A DNA stretch of 64,000 nucleotides from Methanomicrobiaceae archaeon (GCA_016937345.1 JAFGWE010000003.1:25558-89557); one strand, 5' to 3'; shown: positions 1 through 8,825, counted from the first letter of the stretch. Program-made: numbers and translations. The notes: generated from the sequence alone by a model not told the origin.

Positions 1-477
1 CTTGTGAGCAAAAACGCAGAATTTCTTGGAATCAGCACACAAAAGGATACATATTATAATGCACCCCACAGGGATTTTGCAAAAACAGACGAAGCTTTGA
101 GAATCAGGGACAACGGAACAAAATATGAGCTTACATATAAAGGACCAAAGATTAAAGGAACCGGAGCAAAAGCGCGTGAAGAATACAACGTTTTTTTTGA
201 CTCCACAGAGAATCTTGAAAGTATTCTTTTAAAACTGGGATTTAAAAAAAGCAGTATGGTCTATAAAAAAAGAGAAGAATATTTATTCCAGGATACAACA
301 ATTGCCCTTGACAATGTCAAAGACCTTGGAGAGTTCATTGAAATTGAAGTTCTGACCGAAGATAAAAAAAGTGCTCTTTTAACAATAGAATCAGTGAAAC
401 AGGAGATAGGAATCACAGGTGAGAATATTCCTGAATCATATCTTGAAATGATACTTGAGAATAAAGAATCGCAGTAG
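1..477 (+). CDS. CYTH-domain protein (CyaB / thiamine-triphosphatase-like), 5' partial
   Basis: The product is a CYTH (triphosphate tunnel metalloenzyme) protein of the class IV adenylate cyclase/CyaB type. These proteins bind a triphosphate substrate in a beta-barrel tunnel; the substrate here cannot be told. Recognisable pieces are the Q-KDTYYNAP-RDF block, ALRIR, an acidic strand ending GEFIEIEV, and a lysine-rich KYELTYKGPK strand. The N-terminal E-x-E-x-K strand that defines CYTH proteins is absent, and the frame is open to the first base, so the gene begins outside the window. The GTG at position 4 should not be taken as the start. About 30 residues are probably missing. The gene stands alone, facing a leftward gene group across about 180 bases. 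Confidence 0.8.
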   Translation, partial: LVSKNAEFLGISTQKDTYYNAPHRDFAKTDEALRIRDNGTKYELTYKGPKIKGTGAKAREEYNVFFDSTENLESILLKLGFKKSSMVYKKREEYLFQDTTIALDNVKDLGEFIEIEVLTEDKKSALLTIESVKQEIGITGENIPESYLEMILENKESQ

Positions 478-654
478 AGAATCATTAGTAAAAAATAGAA
501 TCCCAGCTTTTTAAAAATAATTCAAAATAAAAGCAGGATTTAGGATAAGATATAACTTTTTAATGCTAAAATAAAAAAAAATGTAATGAGAAAACACCTC
601 AGGTGTTTTCACATCCGTTTGCTTAAAAAACCATTCATAAGCTTTTATGCTTAA
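478..654. repeat. Convergent intergenic region with a perfect 10-bp inverted repeat
   Basis: This AT-rich gap lies between two convergent genes. Positions 590-610 form a nearly perfect palindrome (arms GAAAACACCT and AGGTGTTTTC around one base). A second short dyad, TAAGC/GCTTA, sits at about 637-653 next to the end of the leftward phosphoesterase gene. A TATA-like stretch (GATATAAC) lies about 30 bases upstream of the first dyad. A bidirectional terminator is the simplest reading. No ORF or known RNA is visible. Confidence 0.45.
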
Positions 655-1296
655 TTAAACCGTTAATAACTCAACCCTTATCTCCTTTGGTTCATCACCG
701 AGGGTAATTAATGCACATCGCCCTTCAGAAGCAGGCCCGGGATTCACAATAACAGTACCGTCAACCTCTTTTATCCCGGACTGGTCATGTATATGCCCAC
801 AGCATACCAGATCATATTTTTTCATATGATCGCGCAGTGAACTGCTGCCTACGCTTTTTCCGCCGACATCATCAAGAGTATCACAGGGCGGCGCATGGCA
901 CAACAGGATGTTGTGTATGTTTGGTTTTACCCTTTCTTCCGCACTTTTAAGGATTGTTTCGATCTCTTCCTCTTTCATCTCAAAAGGAGTGCAGAAGGGC
1001 GTAGGGTTTGAACCTCCTACTCCGACAATAGTAATCTTACCGATATCAATTGAGGCACCGTGTAATGATACCGCACTGGAATCTTCAAGAGTTTGTAAAA
1101 TCTCTTTTGGATCACAATTTCCAGGAATTGCAAAACACGGCACATCTATCTCTTCAAGAATCTGAATGACAGGTTCACAGGGCCCCATATCAGTTAGATC
1201 ACCGGATATTAGAACCATATCAGGTTCTAAATCAAGAAATGAACCCATTTTGCCATACTGACCATGCAGATCAGTGAGCAGAAGAACTTTCATCAT
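655..1296 (-). CDS. Calcineurin-like metallophosphoesterase
   Basis: This 213-aa protein is a metallophosphoesterase of the small archaeal/bacterial Icc-YfcE-like group. The metal-binding motifs appear in order: DLHG near residue 9, GDLTD near 32, GNCD near 60, a single H in LLCHAPP near 133, and GHIH near 168. These place two divalent metals in one active site; the phosphoester substrate cannot be deduced. The start is one of two adjacent ATG codons (1296 or 1293). It lies 12 bases behind the B12-binding radical SAM gene and is probably the last gene of a leftward run starting near 4008. Confidence 0.85.
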   Translation of the reverse strand: MMKVLLLTDLHGQYGKMGSFLDLEPDMVLISGDLTDMGPCEPVIQILEEIDVPCFAIPGNCDPKEILQTLEDSSAVSLHGASIDIGKITIVGVGGSNPTPFCTPFEMKEEEIETILKSAEERVKPNIHNILLCHAPPCDTLDDVGGKSVGSSSLRDHMKKYDLVCCGHIHDQSGIKEVDGTVIVNPGPASEGRCALITLGDEPKEIRVELLTV

Positions 1297-1308
1297 TCAT
1301 TATTGATT

Positions 1309-2418
1309 TTAGTTCTTTGTAAAAAACCTTAACTCTGTATCAATCCATGAACCCGTCGCACGGCCTGCAAGAGACAGTTTTCCAAGTGTTTTTTCAACTT
1401 CAGGAATCAGTGGGGAAGGACTCATCTTAAATAAAGGAGTTCCCGGGAGGGGAGTGAAATAATGAGCATGAACTTTTCCGTATTTTGCAACCCAACGCAT
1501 CTGTGCAACTGTTTCCATCTGATCCTCCTCAGTCTCAAACGGCAGCCCTACAATGTAATCAACAACAGGAACAAGCCCGTTCTCTTTACAGATATCAACG
1601 GCATTTAAAACATCATCTGTTGTGTGGCCGCGATTTATACGTTTCAAAATGCGGTCGCTTCCGGACTGGGCTCCAAAATGAAGTTTTTTATTGCTGCAGT
1701 AATCCAATATTATATCAACAGATTCCTTTGTCACAAATTCAGGTCTCACCTCGCTTGGAAAAGTACCAAGATACAGATTTTTTTCTTTATCAAAACCGGC
1801 AAGAAGATTTCGGATCTTCCCATACTCCGGTTTTTTCCCGTCTGAACCATATGAAAGCGCATTGGGAGTCAAAAATCTTACATCAGTATAAGCCAGTGAT
1901 GCGCGTATTATGGCATCTTTAGAGCGGTGGCGCATCATTCCCCCAAAAAGATGCGGCGTCTGGCAATAAGCACATCTGAAAGGACATCCCCTTGAAATCT
2001 CAATATATCCTTTTACCTTTGAAAAAGGAGGATAAGCATCAAGAAAAACGCAGGTGTCATTTTTTTTATATTCATTCTTTGTTGCAACACCTGCAGGAAG
2101 AACATTTGAATTTGTTTCTATAGCTCTTATCAGCGCGGGAAGAGTGTATTCCCCCTCACCCACAATCACATAATCTGCATATTCCAAAACCTCATCGCGC
2201 AGAGCAGAAGGATGAGGGCCTCCGGCTATTGTGATACAGTCTGCATTTTTTATTTCATCCAAATATTGTGATGCATTTATTGAATTCAGACTGTAAAGGG
2301 TGATGTCATCTTCAGGAAAGTCAACAGGGTTTAATGTAATACCGCTTTTTTCACATGCAGAATATAACGCAGCATACGAATTTCTCGCCGGTTTTATATA
2401 TCGCCAGTTCACCCTCAT
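1309..2418 (-). CDS. B12-binding-domain radical SAM protein, MJ_1487-like family
   Basis: This 369-aa enzyme combines a divergent cobalamin-binding-like N-terminal region (residues about 1-115, with ITIAGGPHPSA and VIVGEGE) and a radical SAM core. The Fe4S4 cluster ligands are C145, C149 and C152 in CPFRCAYCQTP. It matches the archaeal group named after MJ_1487, whose reaction is unknown. A second protein of this broad type, MJ_0865-like, is at 56.9 kb. The start is an ATG with no clear Shine-Dalgarno sequence. It follows the SPASM radical SAM gene by 24 bases, so both are probably co-transcribed. Function beyond radical SAM chemistry is not claimed. Confidence 0.85.
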   Translation of the reverse strand: MRVNWRYIKPARNSYAALYSACEKSGITLNPVDFPEDDITLYSLNSINASQYLDEIKNADCITIAGGPHPSALRDEVLEYADYVIVGEGEYTLPALIRAIETNSNVLPAGVATKNEYKKNDTCVFLDAYPPFSKVKGYIEISRGCPFRCAYCQTPHLFGGMMRHRSKDAIIRASLAYTDVRFLTPNALSYGSDGKKPEYGKIRNLLAGFDKEKNLYLGTFPSEVRPEFVTKESVDIILDYCSNKKLHFGAQSGSDRILKRINRGHTTDDVLNAVDICKENGLVPVVDYIVGLPFETEEDQMETVAQMRWVAKYGKVHAHYFTPLPGTPLFKMSPSPLIPEVEKTLGKLSLAGRATGSWIDTELRFFTKN

Positions 2419-2442
2419 TGTAAAATTATTAAGGCTGTATTA

Positions 2443-3567
2443 TTATGGTATTATCTCACAGCCGTTGTATTTTATATAATCAAAAGAGTCTATTGAAATG
2501 CGGCCTTCTTCAATCATCCCCCGCACCTCATCAGCCTTTTTTTCAACAGACAGCTTTAGATTTTTAACAGTTTCATAAACAAGTTTTCTGCCCTCTGCCG
2601 GCCAGGGCATTGTGATGTTTGAATAAAGACATCTGCCACCGCAGAAGTCATTTATATCACATTCCAGACAGTCACCTGCAACGCTTATTTTTTTCAGGGA
2701 AGACGGAATAGAAGAATCAATATGTCCGCAGTAGTAGTTTTTCATTCCCGCCATGCATGGACATGGGGCTATGCTCCCGTCCTGCAGAATACTATAATTC
2801 TCAAAACCGCTTCCACACCTTAGAAGGGCTTTTTTTCTTTTAACAAGAATGTCCTGCATTGTACCGACAAAAGGGTACCACATCAGGACTTTGCCCTCAT
2901 CTCTCATTTTACTAGTCCAGTAATCCATAAGGCGCTCAATCCCGGGATTATAACTATTAATTACCCAATCTTTAAATCCGGTTCTGCAATGAAGATCATT
3001 CCAGAAATTTGAATCAATCTGCCAGTTTAATGCATCAAATGAAAAGTCAGAATTTGATGAAAGATATTTCACTGATTCAAATATGTCCGTGTCCTCTGTA
3101 ACAGTCATCCTTCCGATAATTTCATTGAGGTAGCCATTTTGTCTGATATACTTTAGATTTTTCATAATCAGATCATAAGTGCCATAACCCCTTTTCATAT
3201 CAGTTAAATTTCTGTCTCCGTCTATTGAGACAAAAACTGACTTAAAACGGTTTATATATTCAGGTTCAAGAGTGTGAAGAAGTGTAGCGTTTGTATGAAT
3301 TATAAAATCCTTTACAGGTGCATTGTCCATAATTTCCCGTATCAAATCAGACCTTATAAGGGGTTCTCCCCCATAAAATGTCAGAACAGCATCATTATCA
3401 TTTGAAAGGAAATCATAGAGATTTCTCAGATCAAAACTGAGATCGCAGGGAAGATTCTCATCTATCACGGATTTTTCATAGTATTGATCAGGGACTGAAA
3501 AAATCTTGCCGCGGCAGTACGTGCAGCATAAATTGCATTCGTCAGTGAGAAGAATAAAGTAATGCAC
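2443..3567 (-). CDS. Radical SAM/SPASM protein, putative peptide-modifying enzyme
   Basis: The first residues already hold the radical SAM cluster site (C11, C15, C18 in ECNLCCTYC), followed by FYGGEPL and FVSIDGD typical of this fold. The C-terminal third has a cysteine-rich SPASM region (PCPCMAG, then CLECDINDFCGGRC) expected to bind extra Fe-S clusters. It resembles archaeal families annotated as putative peptide-modifying enzymes (AF1577 and Mhun_1560 types). I place the start at the GTG at 3567, because GGAGG lies about 8 bases upstream and family members begin M-H-Y; an upstream in-frame TTG at 3582 overlaps that site. No precursor peptide gene is visible next to it, so a RiPP role remains inference. 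Confidence 0.82.
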   Translation of the reverse strand: MHYFILLTDECNLCCTYCRGKIFSVPDQYYEKSVIDENLPCDLSFDLRNLYDFLSNDNDAVLTFYGGEPLIRSDLIREIMDNAPVKDFIIHTNATLLHTLEPEYINRFKSVFVSIDGDRNLTDMKRGYGTYDLIMKNLKYIRQNGYLNEIIGRMTVTEDTDIFESVKYLSSNSDFSFDALNWQIDSNFWNDLHCRTGFKDWVINSYNPGIERLMDYWTSKMRDEGKVLMWYPFVGTMQDILVKRKKALLRCGSGFENYSILQDGSIAPCPCMAGMKNYYCGHIDSSIPSSLKKISVAGDCLECDINDFCGGRCLYSNITMPWPAEGRKLVYETVKNLKLSVEKKADEVRGMIEEGRISIDSFDYIKYNGCEIIP

Positions 3568-3606
3568 TATTGTATCCTCCAAAAAACGGGTTGTATAAAT
3601 AAAGAG

Positions 3607-4008
3607 TTAGTCCACAAAAATTAAACCGGAATCTCCGTCAACACAGACAGTTGTGCCATCTTCAATTCCGTAAATATTCTCCTCAGGCATATCTACCATA
3701 GGAATATCAGAAATAATTGCCCCTACTGCAATTATTGTCTCTGCTTCTTCGTTGATTATTGCGCATGGAGCTTTATTGTTTTTTTTCAGGGCGTAAAGTA
3801 CATATGAACCGACTGTTGAGCCTTTCCCGTAAGGAAAGGCAAGCACTTTTCCGGTTATGGATTTCCCTTCCAGCGGGTGGCCTTTTTCGATGATAATTCC
3901 TGTCTCCGGATCAACACCGGATAAAAAAGAGATAGATTCACTGCTTTTAAGCAAAGCACCTTTTCCCTGGCCTTTAGAAATTCCTCTGCCCTGAATTGTA
4001 AAAGACAT
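3607..4008 (-). CDS. Phosphomevalonate dehydratase small subunit (aconitase X swivel domain, DUF126)
   Basis: This 133-aa protein is the swivelling domain of the aconitase X family. In archaea the DUF126 protein pairs with a DUF521 large subunit to dehydrate 5-phosphomevalonate in the modified mevalonate route to isoprenoid lipids. The conserved GKVLAFPYGKGSTVGSYVLY block (about residues 57-77) with its serines and glycine loop is intact. The large subunit is not in the window. The start is ATG at 4008: family members begin at this M-S-F-T, and a TATA-like CTTTATAT centred near 4037 sits about 29 bases upstream, which suggests a leaderless transcript. The longer reading frame would run into the divergent PAN gene. 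Confidence 0.88.
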   Translation of the reverse strand: MSFTIQGRGISKGQGKGALLKSSESISFLSGVDPETGIIIEKGHPLEGKSITGKVLAFPYGKGSTVGSYVLYALKKNNKAPCAIINEEAETIIAVGAIISDIPMVDMPEENIYGIEDGTTVCVDGDSGLIFVD

Positions 4009-4045
4009 ATCTAATAAATGTTGTAAGAATAAGATATAAAGTAAC
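4009..4045. promoter_or_regulatory. Compact divergent promoter between DUF126 gene and PAN
   Basis: Only 37 bases separate the two divergent starts. On the minus strand a TATA-like TTTATAT (4034-4040) is placed for a leaderless transcript of the DUF126 gene. On the plus strand TAATAAAT (about 4011-4018) is in the equivalent position for PAN. Placement is by eye; no start site is known. Confidence 0.45.
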
Positions 4046-5221
4046 ATGGATGAGACCATCTACAATAGTCCGGATGATAACGATATGTCTAAGCTCCGGA
4101 TTCAGGAATTATGCAGTCAGGTTGAAGATCTGAACATGAAGGTCGAATTCCTCAACAGAGAGAACGAGCGTCTTGAGAAGGAGACTGCGCAACTCAAAAA
4201 AGAGAATAATCAGTTAAAACGTCCACCACTCTTTGTTGCAGCAGTGATCGACATACTGGAGAGCGGCGAGGTTTACCTGCGTCAGCAGGGAAATAATCAG
4301 GAATATATTACACACTCATCAGAGACTCTGGAAGGCATTTTAAAACCGGGAATGAAAGTTGCAGTAAACAATGCACTTTCAATTGTGAGGACAATCGATA
4401 ACACCTTTGATTCAAGAGTCAGGGGCATGGAGCTTGAAGAATCGCCGTCAGTTACATTTGCACAGATAGGCGGTCTTGAAGAAGAGATAGAAGAAGTAAG
4501 AGAGGCAGTAGAATATCCGCTTACAAGACCAGAGGTCTTTGAAAGAATTGGAGTTGAGCCTCCAAAAGGTATTCTATTATTCGGACCCCCGGGAACAGGA
4601 AAGACCCTCATTGCAAAAGCAGTGGCAAATCAGGCTAAGGCGACATTTATCAGAATGTCAGGAAGCGAGCTCGTCCACAAGTTTATCGGTGAGGGCGCAC
4701 AGATGGTCAGAGAGCTTTTTGATCTTGCACGTGAGAGAAGTCCTTCGATTGTATTTATTGATGAAATAGATGCAATAGGCAGCATGAGAACACAGGACGG
4801 GACATCAGGAAGCGCTGAAGTTCAGAGGACTCTTATGCAGCTTTTGGCAGAGATGGACGGATTTGACAACCGCGGCAATGTGAGAATTATGGCTGCCACA
4901 AACCGTGTTGATATGCTCGATCCTGCTCTCTTAAGGCCGGGACGATTTGACAGGATTCTTGAGGTCTCACTTCCGGATGAGAAGGCACGACTTGAAATAA
5001 TAAAAATACATTCTGCAAAACTCAATATGAAAGATATTGTTCCTGATGAACTCCTGAAACTTACCGAGAATACAACAGGTGCTGAGATTCAGGCAATATG
5101 CCGGGAGGCAGGTATGATTGCAGTAAGGAATAATGCAAAATTCATCACAATGCAGAATTTTATTGATGCATCCATTAAGGTAAGAAGAAAAACAAAATAC
5201 GAAGATATCATGTACATCTAA
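4046..5221 (+). CDS. pan: Proteasome-activating nucleotidase (PAN), first copy
   Basis: This 391-aa AAA+ ATPase unfolds substrates and feeds them to the 20S proteasome. Order of parts: N-terminal coiled coil (about 14-60), an OB-type domain (about 62-118), the AAA domain with Walker A GPPGTGKT near 180-187, Walker B FIDEID near 237, and LRPGRFDR. The last three residues are M-Y-I, a proper hydrophobic-tyrosine-X tail for docking into the proteasome alpha ring. The short DUF5804-like gene starts 4 bases after the stop. A second PAN gene ending 5684 runs toward it. No proteasome subunit gene is in the window. Confidence 0.95.
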   Translation: MDETIYNSPDDNDMSKLRIQELCSQVEDLNMKVEFLNRENERLEKETAQLKKENNQLKRPPLFVAAVIDILESGEVYLRQQGNNQEYITHSSETLEGILKPGMKVAVNNALSIVRTIDNTFDSRVRGMELEESPSVTFAQIGGLEEEIEEVREAVEYPLTRPEVFERIGVEPPKGILLFGPPGTGKTLIAKAVANQAKATFIRMSGSELVHKFIGEGAQMVRELFDLARERSPSIVFIDEIDAIGSMRTQDGTSGSAEVQRTLMQLLAEMDGFDNRGNVRIMAATNRVDMLDPALLRPGRFDRILEVSLPDEKARLEIIKIHSAKLNMKDIVPDELLKLTENTTGAEIQAICREAGMIAVRNNAKFITMQNFIDASIKVRRKTKYEDIMYI

Positions 5222-5225
5222 TATA

Positions 5226-5672
5226 ATGAATCTTCTTTTTATTCAGAAAGAGGGTGTTGATTTATATGGCACCCTGCTCTCCTCTGAAACGAGCAGGACT
5301 ATTCTTCGTTTTTACAGGCCTGTCAAATCAGACTTTGGTGTTATAATAGAGAATGCCACACTTGGAAACGCTCTTTCTCTTGCATCTGAAATAAACTGGT
5401 ATATACGCCGCTATACGTCAGATGTTCTTCTGGAGGTATCTCCTAATCTCTTCTGTACGCATTCTTTTGCACTTGAAATCTACAGCCGTGAAAAAAAACT
5501 CAGGGAAACATGGGAATATACAAAACTCATAGGACTCAAAAACGGCTCTGTTGCAGAGGTGCGCAGGATAGAATCCCACTCATCAAAAGAAGATTATCCG
5601 GATTTTGAAGAGGCAATGGAATATGTTCTTGAAGTATGGTGTAGCAAGAACGAATGGGAAAGTTTAAACTAA
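5226..5672 (+). CDS. DUF5804-like protein of unknown function, next to PAN
   Basis: This 148-aa soluble protein starts 4 bases after pan and is probably translated with it. Its beginning (V-DLYGTLLSSET, a central LGNALSL and E-INWYIRRYT) recalls the small haloarchaeal DUF5804 family, which I remember as also occurring near PAN genes; this match is from memory. No catalytic motif, signal peptide or membrane helix is visible. The C-terminal half is charged and ends in an aromatic patch. Location between two PAN genes suggests a role with the AAA ATPase or its substrates, but that is inference only. Confidence 0.65.
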   Translation: MNLLFIQKEGVDLYGTLLSSETSRTILRFYRPVKSDFGVIIENATLGNALSLASEINWYIRRYTSDVLLEVSPNLFCTHSFALEIYSREKKLRETWEYTKLIGLKNGSVAEVRRIESHSSKEDYPDFEEAMEYVLEVWCSKNEWESLN

Positions 5673-5683
5673 AAAATATATTT

Positions 5684-6922
5684 TCAGGCGAACATTGCGC
5701 CATCAAGAATTTCACGGACAGTATTTTTGTGATCAATCCCTACTTTATCTATTGCCTTTACAAAATCCGCAACTGTTACAGTCTCCCTTTCAGACCTGAT
5801 AGCAAACATTCCGGCTTCAGTGCATATTGCCTTTAAATCGGAGCCTTTCATTCCGTCTGTAAGTCCGGCAATCTCTGCCAGATCAACGTTTCTGTCAACA
5901 CTCATAGCCTTTGTATGAATCTTTAAGATTGACACACGCCCTTCAGTGTCAGGTTGGGGGATTTCAATAATTCTGTCAAATCGTCCCGGCCTTAAGAGCG
6001 CAGGATCAAGTATATCAATTCTGTTTGTTGCGCCAATTATCTTAACATCACCGCGATCTTTAAAACCATCTAGATCTGCCAGAAGCTGCATAAGAGTCCT
6101 TTGGACTTCACGGTCGCCGGAGGTTATGCTCTCAGAGCGTTGTGCACCAATAGCATCAATCTCATCAATAAATATTATAGAAGGAGCATCTCTTTTTGCA
6201 AGTTCAAACAATTCTCTGACAAGCCTTGCACCCTCACCAATGTACTTCTGAACAAGCTCTGAGCCCACAACCCTCATGAACTTTGCATTTGTTTCATGTG
6301 CAACCGCACGTGCAAGAAGTGTTTTGCCTGTACCCGGAGGACCATAGAGTAAAACTCCTCTGGGAGGAGAAATTCCAACTTTTTTAAATAATTCAGGCCT
6401 TGTTAAAGGCAGTTCGACAGCTTCTCTTATTTCTGTAATCTGCTCTTCAAGTCCGCCGATATCAGCATATGTTTCATCAGGGGCATCATCAACTTCCATA
6501 CCATATATCTGTGAATCAAAAGACTGTGGGAGAAGATCAACGACAGTAAGTGACTGTTGATTGAGTGTACATCTTACACCCGGCTTTAAATCCTCAGGTT
6601 CAATAAAACCTGATGCACGCACCATAAATTTAGGGCCTGCGCTGGACTGAACTACAACCCGGTTTTCGCCCGCGATATCGGTTATTGTGCCTATAATCAA
6701 CGGGGGACTTCTCAGCTTTTCGACTTCGCTTTTAAGCTTACGAATCTCCCGTTCATAACGTATCTTCTGACTCTCAATAAAGCGTTTTTCGGATTCCACC
6801 TGGCGAATTTCCTCTCTAAGCTCCAGATTTCTGGCTTCAAGACCCGATATTCTGTCAAGAAGATATTTGGTGACATCCTCCTCTGAACGCGAATCAGAAT
6901 TATGTGTCTGGCTGTCTGCCAT
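5684..6922 (-). CDS. pan: Proteasome-activating nucleotidase (PAN), second copy
   Basis: This 412-aa paralogue has the same layout: a longer coiled coil (about 20-75), an OB domain, AAA domain with GPPGTGKT near 195, FIDEIDAIG and LRPGRFDR. It is clearly diverged from the first copy. The C-terminus is M-F-A, so the usual tyrosine of the proteasome-docking tail is phenylalanine. I start it at ATG 6922 (M-A-D-S-Q), because an upstream TTG at 6934 would fall nearly inside a TATA-like CTATATAA at about 6939-6946. It ends 11 bases from the convergent DUF5804-like gene. Paralogous PANs are known in haloarchaea and may form mixed or alternative rings. Confidence 0.93.
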   Translation of the reverse strand: MADSQTHNSDSRSEEDVTKYLLDRISGLEARNLELREEIRQVESEKRFIESQKIRYEREIRKLKSEVEKLRSPPLIIGTITDIAGENRVVVQSSAGPKFMVRASGFIEPEDLKPGVRCTLNQQSLTVVDLLPQSFDSQIYGMEVDDAPDETYADIGGLEEQITEIREAVELPLTRPELFKKVGISPPRGVLLYGPPGTGKTLLARAVAHETNAKFMRVVGSELVQKYIGEGARLVRELFELAKRDAPSIIFIDEIDAIGAQRSESITSGDREVQRTLMQLLADLDGFKDRGDVKIIGATNRIDILDPALLRPGRFDRIIEIPQPDTEGRVSILKIHTKAMSVDRNVDLAEIAGLTDGMKGSDLKAICTEAGMFAIRSERETVTVADFVKAIDKVGIDHKNTVREILDGAMFA

Positions 6923-6979
6923 AGGCTCTCTCAAATAGTTATATAGGGGTAGTTCAATATATAGATATTTACGATTAAT

Positions 6980-7486
6980 ATGTCAGAATGCGAGGTTTGC
7001 GGGGAAGTAATCCGTGGAAAAGCAATTATAGTATCTATTGGCGGAGCAAAAATGTCGGTCTGCCCAAAGTGCTCAAAACTCGGAACACCTTTGGAGATGC
7101 CCGGAAGTGAAATCAGAAACCAGACTTCGGGAAAGATTACAAGAGTGGCTTCAGGGCGGCCTGTGATTAAAACAAAAAAACATACACGTGATGTCTTTGA
7201 CCTCATGGATGGTGAAATAGTTGAGGATTTCAGCAAAATAATTCGTGAGGCCCGTCTTGAAAAAGGCCTTTCTCAAAAAGAACTTGCTCTTTTAATGAAG
7301 GAAAAAGAAGGACTCATAAAAAAGATCGAAACAGGAATGATACCTGAAGACAGTGTCAGGAAAAAACTGGAGCAGACTCTGGACATAAACCTCCTTGACT
7401 CATTTGATTCTCCGCAGGATACAGGAAAAACAGGTAAAATTACACCCACGCTTGGAGATGTAATGAAACTTAAGAGAGGAAAATAA
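6980..7486 (+). CDS. Archaeal multiprotein bridging factor 1 (aMBF1)
   Basis: The 168-aa protein has an N-terminal zinc ribbon (C4, C7 and a CPKC pair near 33-36), a flexible middle, and a Cro/XRE helix-turn-helix (about 84-140, with [13 protein letters not shown]). This is the layout of aMBF1, which binds the basal transcription and translation machinery in archaea. It is divergent from the second PAN gene; a TATA-like AATATATA at about 6956-6963 precedes the ATG with no Shine-Dalgarno site, so the transcript may have little or no leader. Triosephosphate isomerase follows after 12 bases with its own good ribosome site. Confidence 0.9.
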   Translation: MSECEVCGEVIRGKAIIVSIGGAKMSVCPKCSKLGTPLEMPGSEIRNQTSGKITRVASGRPVIKTKKHTRDVFDLMDGEIVEDFSKIIREARLEKGLSQKELALLMKEKEGLIKKIETGMIPEDSVRKKLEQTLDINLLDSFDSPQDTGKTGKITPTLGDVMKLKRGK

Positions 7487-7498
7487 AGGAGTTATTTA

Positions 7499-8173
7499 AT
7501 GTCGGAAATATTTCCAAAGGTCATTGTAAATTTTAAAACATATAAGGAGAGTTTTGGCAGTTCGGCCCATAATATTGCAAAGGCAGCAGAAATGGTATCA
7601 GAACAATCCGGTGTATTAATTGGCATAGCGCCGGGGTATATGGAAATACATCCATTATCAAAACATTTCAGTCTCCCTGTTTATGCACAGCATGTTGATG
7701 GAGTAACGCCTGGTGCGCATACAGGTCATATTCTTGCCGAGGCTGTTCGTGCTGCCGGCGCCTTTGGAACACTGATAAACCATTCTGAAAGAAGGCTCAC
7801 ACTTGCCGATGTTGCAGGTGCTGTTGATGCCGCAAAGAAGGCTCACCTCCAGACTGTTGTCTGTACAAACAACATAATGACAAGCGCTGCCGCAGCTGCA
7901 TTTTCTCCGGATTTTGTCGCAATAGAACCACCGGAACTTATCGGGACAGGAGTCTCGGTTGCAACAGCAGACCCTGCAATAATAAGTAATTCAGTGAATG
8001 CTGTAAAAGATATAAATTCAAGGGTAAGAGTTCTTGCAGGCGCTGGAATAAGCACAGGAGAATGCGTAAAAAAGGCCATTGAACTTGGTGCTGACGGGGT
8101 ACTACTCGCATCAGGCGTTGTAAAGGCAAAAAATCCGGAAGAAGTGCTCTCTGATCTGGTATCCAAAATATAA
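7499..8173 (+). CDS. tpiA: Triosephosphate isomerase
   Basis: The enzyme interconverts dihydroxyacetone phosphate and glyceraldehyde 3-phosphate, here mainly for gluconeogenesis. At 224 aa it is the short archaeal form. Catalytic residues can be placed: N11 and K13 in VNFKTY, the histidine in LINHSERR near 90, and the glutamate in AIEPPELIG near 142. The phosphate-binding loops GAGIS and GVLLASG close the barrel. An AAAGGAG ribosome site lies 8 bases before the ATG. It shares a transcript with aMBF1 or starts within it. Confidence 0.96.
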   Translation: MSEIFPKVIVNFKTYKESFGSSAHNIAKAAEMVSEQSGVLIGIAPGYMEIHPLSKHFSLPVYAQHVDGVTPGAHTGHILAEAVRAAGAFGTLINHSERRLTLADVAGAVDAAKKAHLQTVVCTNNIMTSAAAAAFSPDFVAIEPPELIGTGVSVATADPAIISNSVNAVKDINSRVRVLAGAGISTGECVKKAIELGADGVLLASGVVKAKNPEEVLSDLVSKI

Positions 8174-8234
8174 TTTAGATCTAAAATAATTTTTTTAAAA
8201 AATGATGAACGAAATATATAACCATTTTTATCAA

Positions 8235-8792
8235 TTAACGTGTTATCATTGCAATAAGATCATGCTTTGTGATAACCCCCACAACTTTTCCTTTTTCAAC
8301 GGCAAGAATCGCATGATGGCTATGAAGCAGATGTATTATTGTATCCATATCTGTTGACAGAGGAATTGTCGGAAAACCGTCCTCCATAATATCCGAGACA
8401 ACATGCGAGTGAATTTTCTGGATTCTTCCTTCATCCATGGCATTGATAATAGCAGACTCAGATATGCATCCGGTTGCAACACCATTCTCAATCACAGGTA
8501 TCTGCGATATTCCATACTTTTCCATGATTGCCACAGTCTTTTCAAGGGTTTCATTTGCAGACACACTTATTACAGGACTGTGCATCATATCACCTGCAGT
8601 GATAATTGATATCTCTTCCTGATGTAAAACATCCACAATTTTTTTAAGTGTACTCACTCTTGGATCAACAGTTCCCGACTCAATCCTTGCTATCATTGAC
8701 TGACTCAGGCCTGATTTTTCGGCTATATCAGACTGTGTCAGACCCAGTTTGATACGCTTCTCCTTTATCTCTGCAGAATCAGGTATGTGCAT
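8235..8792 (-). CDS. Transcriptional regulator with XRE helix-turn-helix and two CBS domains
   Basis: This 185-aa protein begins with an XRE-type helix-turn-helix (about 8-60; KLGLTQSDIAEKSGLSQ) followed by paired CBS domains (about 65-183). CBS pairs bind adenine nucleotides or SAM-like ligands, so this is likely a ligand-responsive DNA-binding protein. Its targets are unknown. A TATA box (8819-8825) predicts transcription from about 8796, leaving a leader of a few bases. A perfect dyad ATTACT-GAT-AGTAAT at 8797-8811 lies between TATA box and start, as expected of an autoregulatory operator. Confidence 0.88.
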   Translation of the reverse strand: MHIPDSAEIKEKRIKLGLTQSDIAEKSGLSQSMIARIESGTVDPRVSTLKKIVDVLHQEEISIITAGDMMHSPVISVSANETLEKTVAIMEKYGISQIPVIENGVATGCISESAIINAMDEGRIQKIHSHVVSDIMEDGFPTIPLSTDMDTIIHLLHSHHAILAVEKGKVVGVITKHDLIAMITR

Positions 8793-8796
8793 TATG

Positions 8797-8825
8797 ATTA
8801 CTGATAGTAATTTTAAGAATATAAA
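8797..8825 (-). promoter_or_regulatory. Promoter with perfect operator-like dyad upstream of HTH-CBS gene
   Basis: The minus strand reads TTTATAT (8819-8825), then a perfect 6-bp inverted repeat with a 3-base centre (8797-8811), then the ATG at 8792. A protein bound to the dyad would block transcription initiation. That the HTH-CBS protein itself binds there is inference. Confidence 0.55.

Noticed and set aside
4009..4059. Longer N-terminus for the DUF126 protein
   Set aside because: It would cross the TATA element and the divergent PAN start; homologues begin at M-S-F-T.
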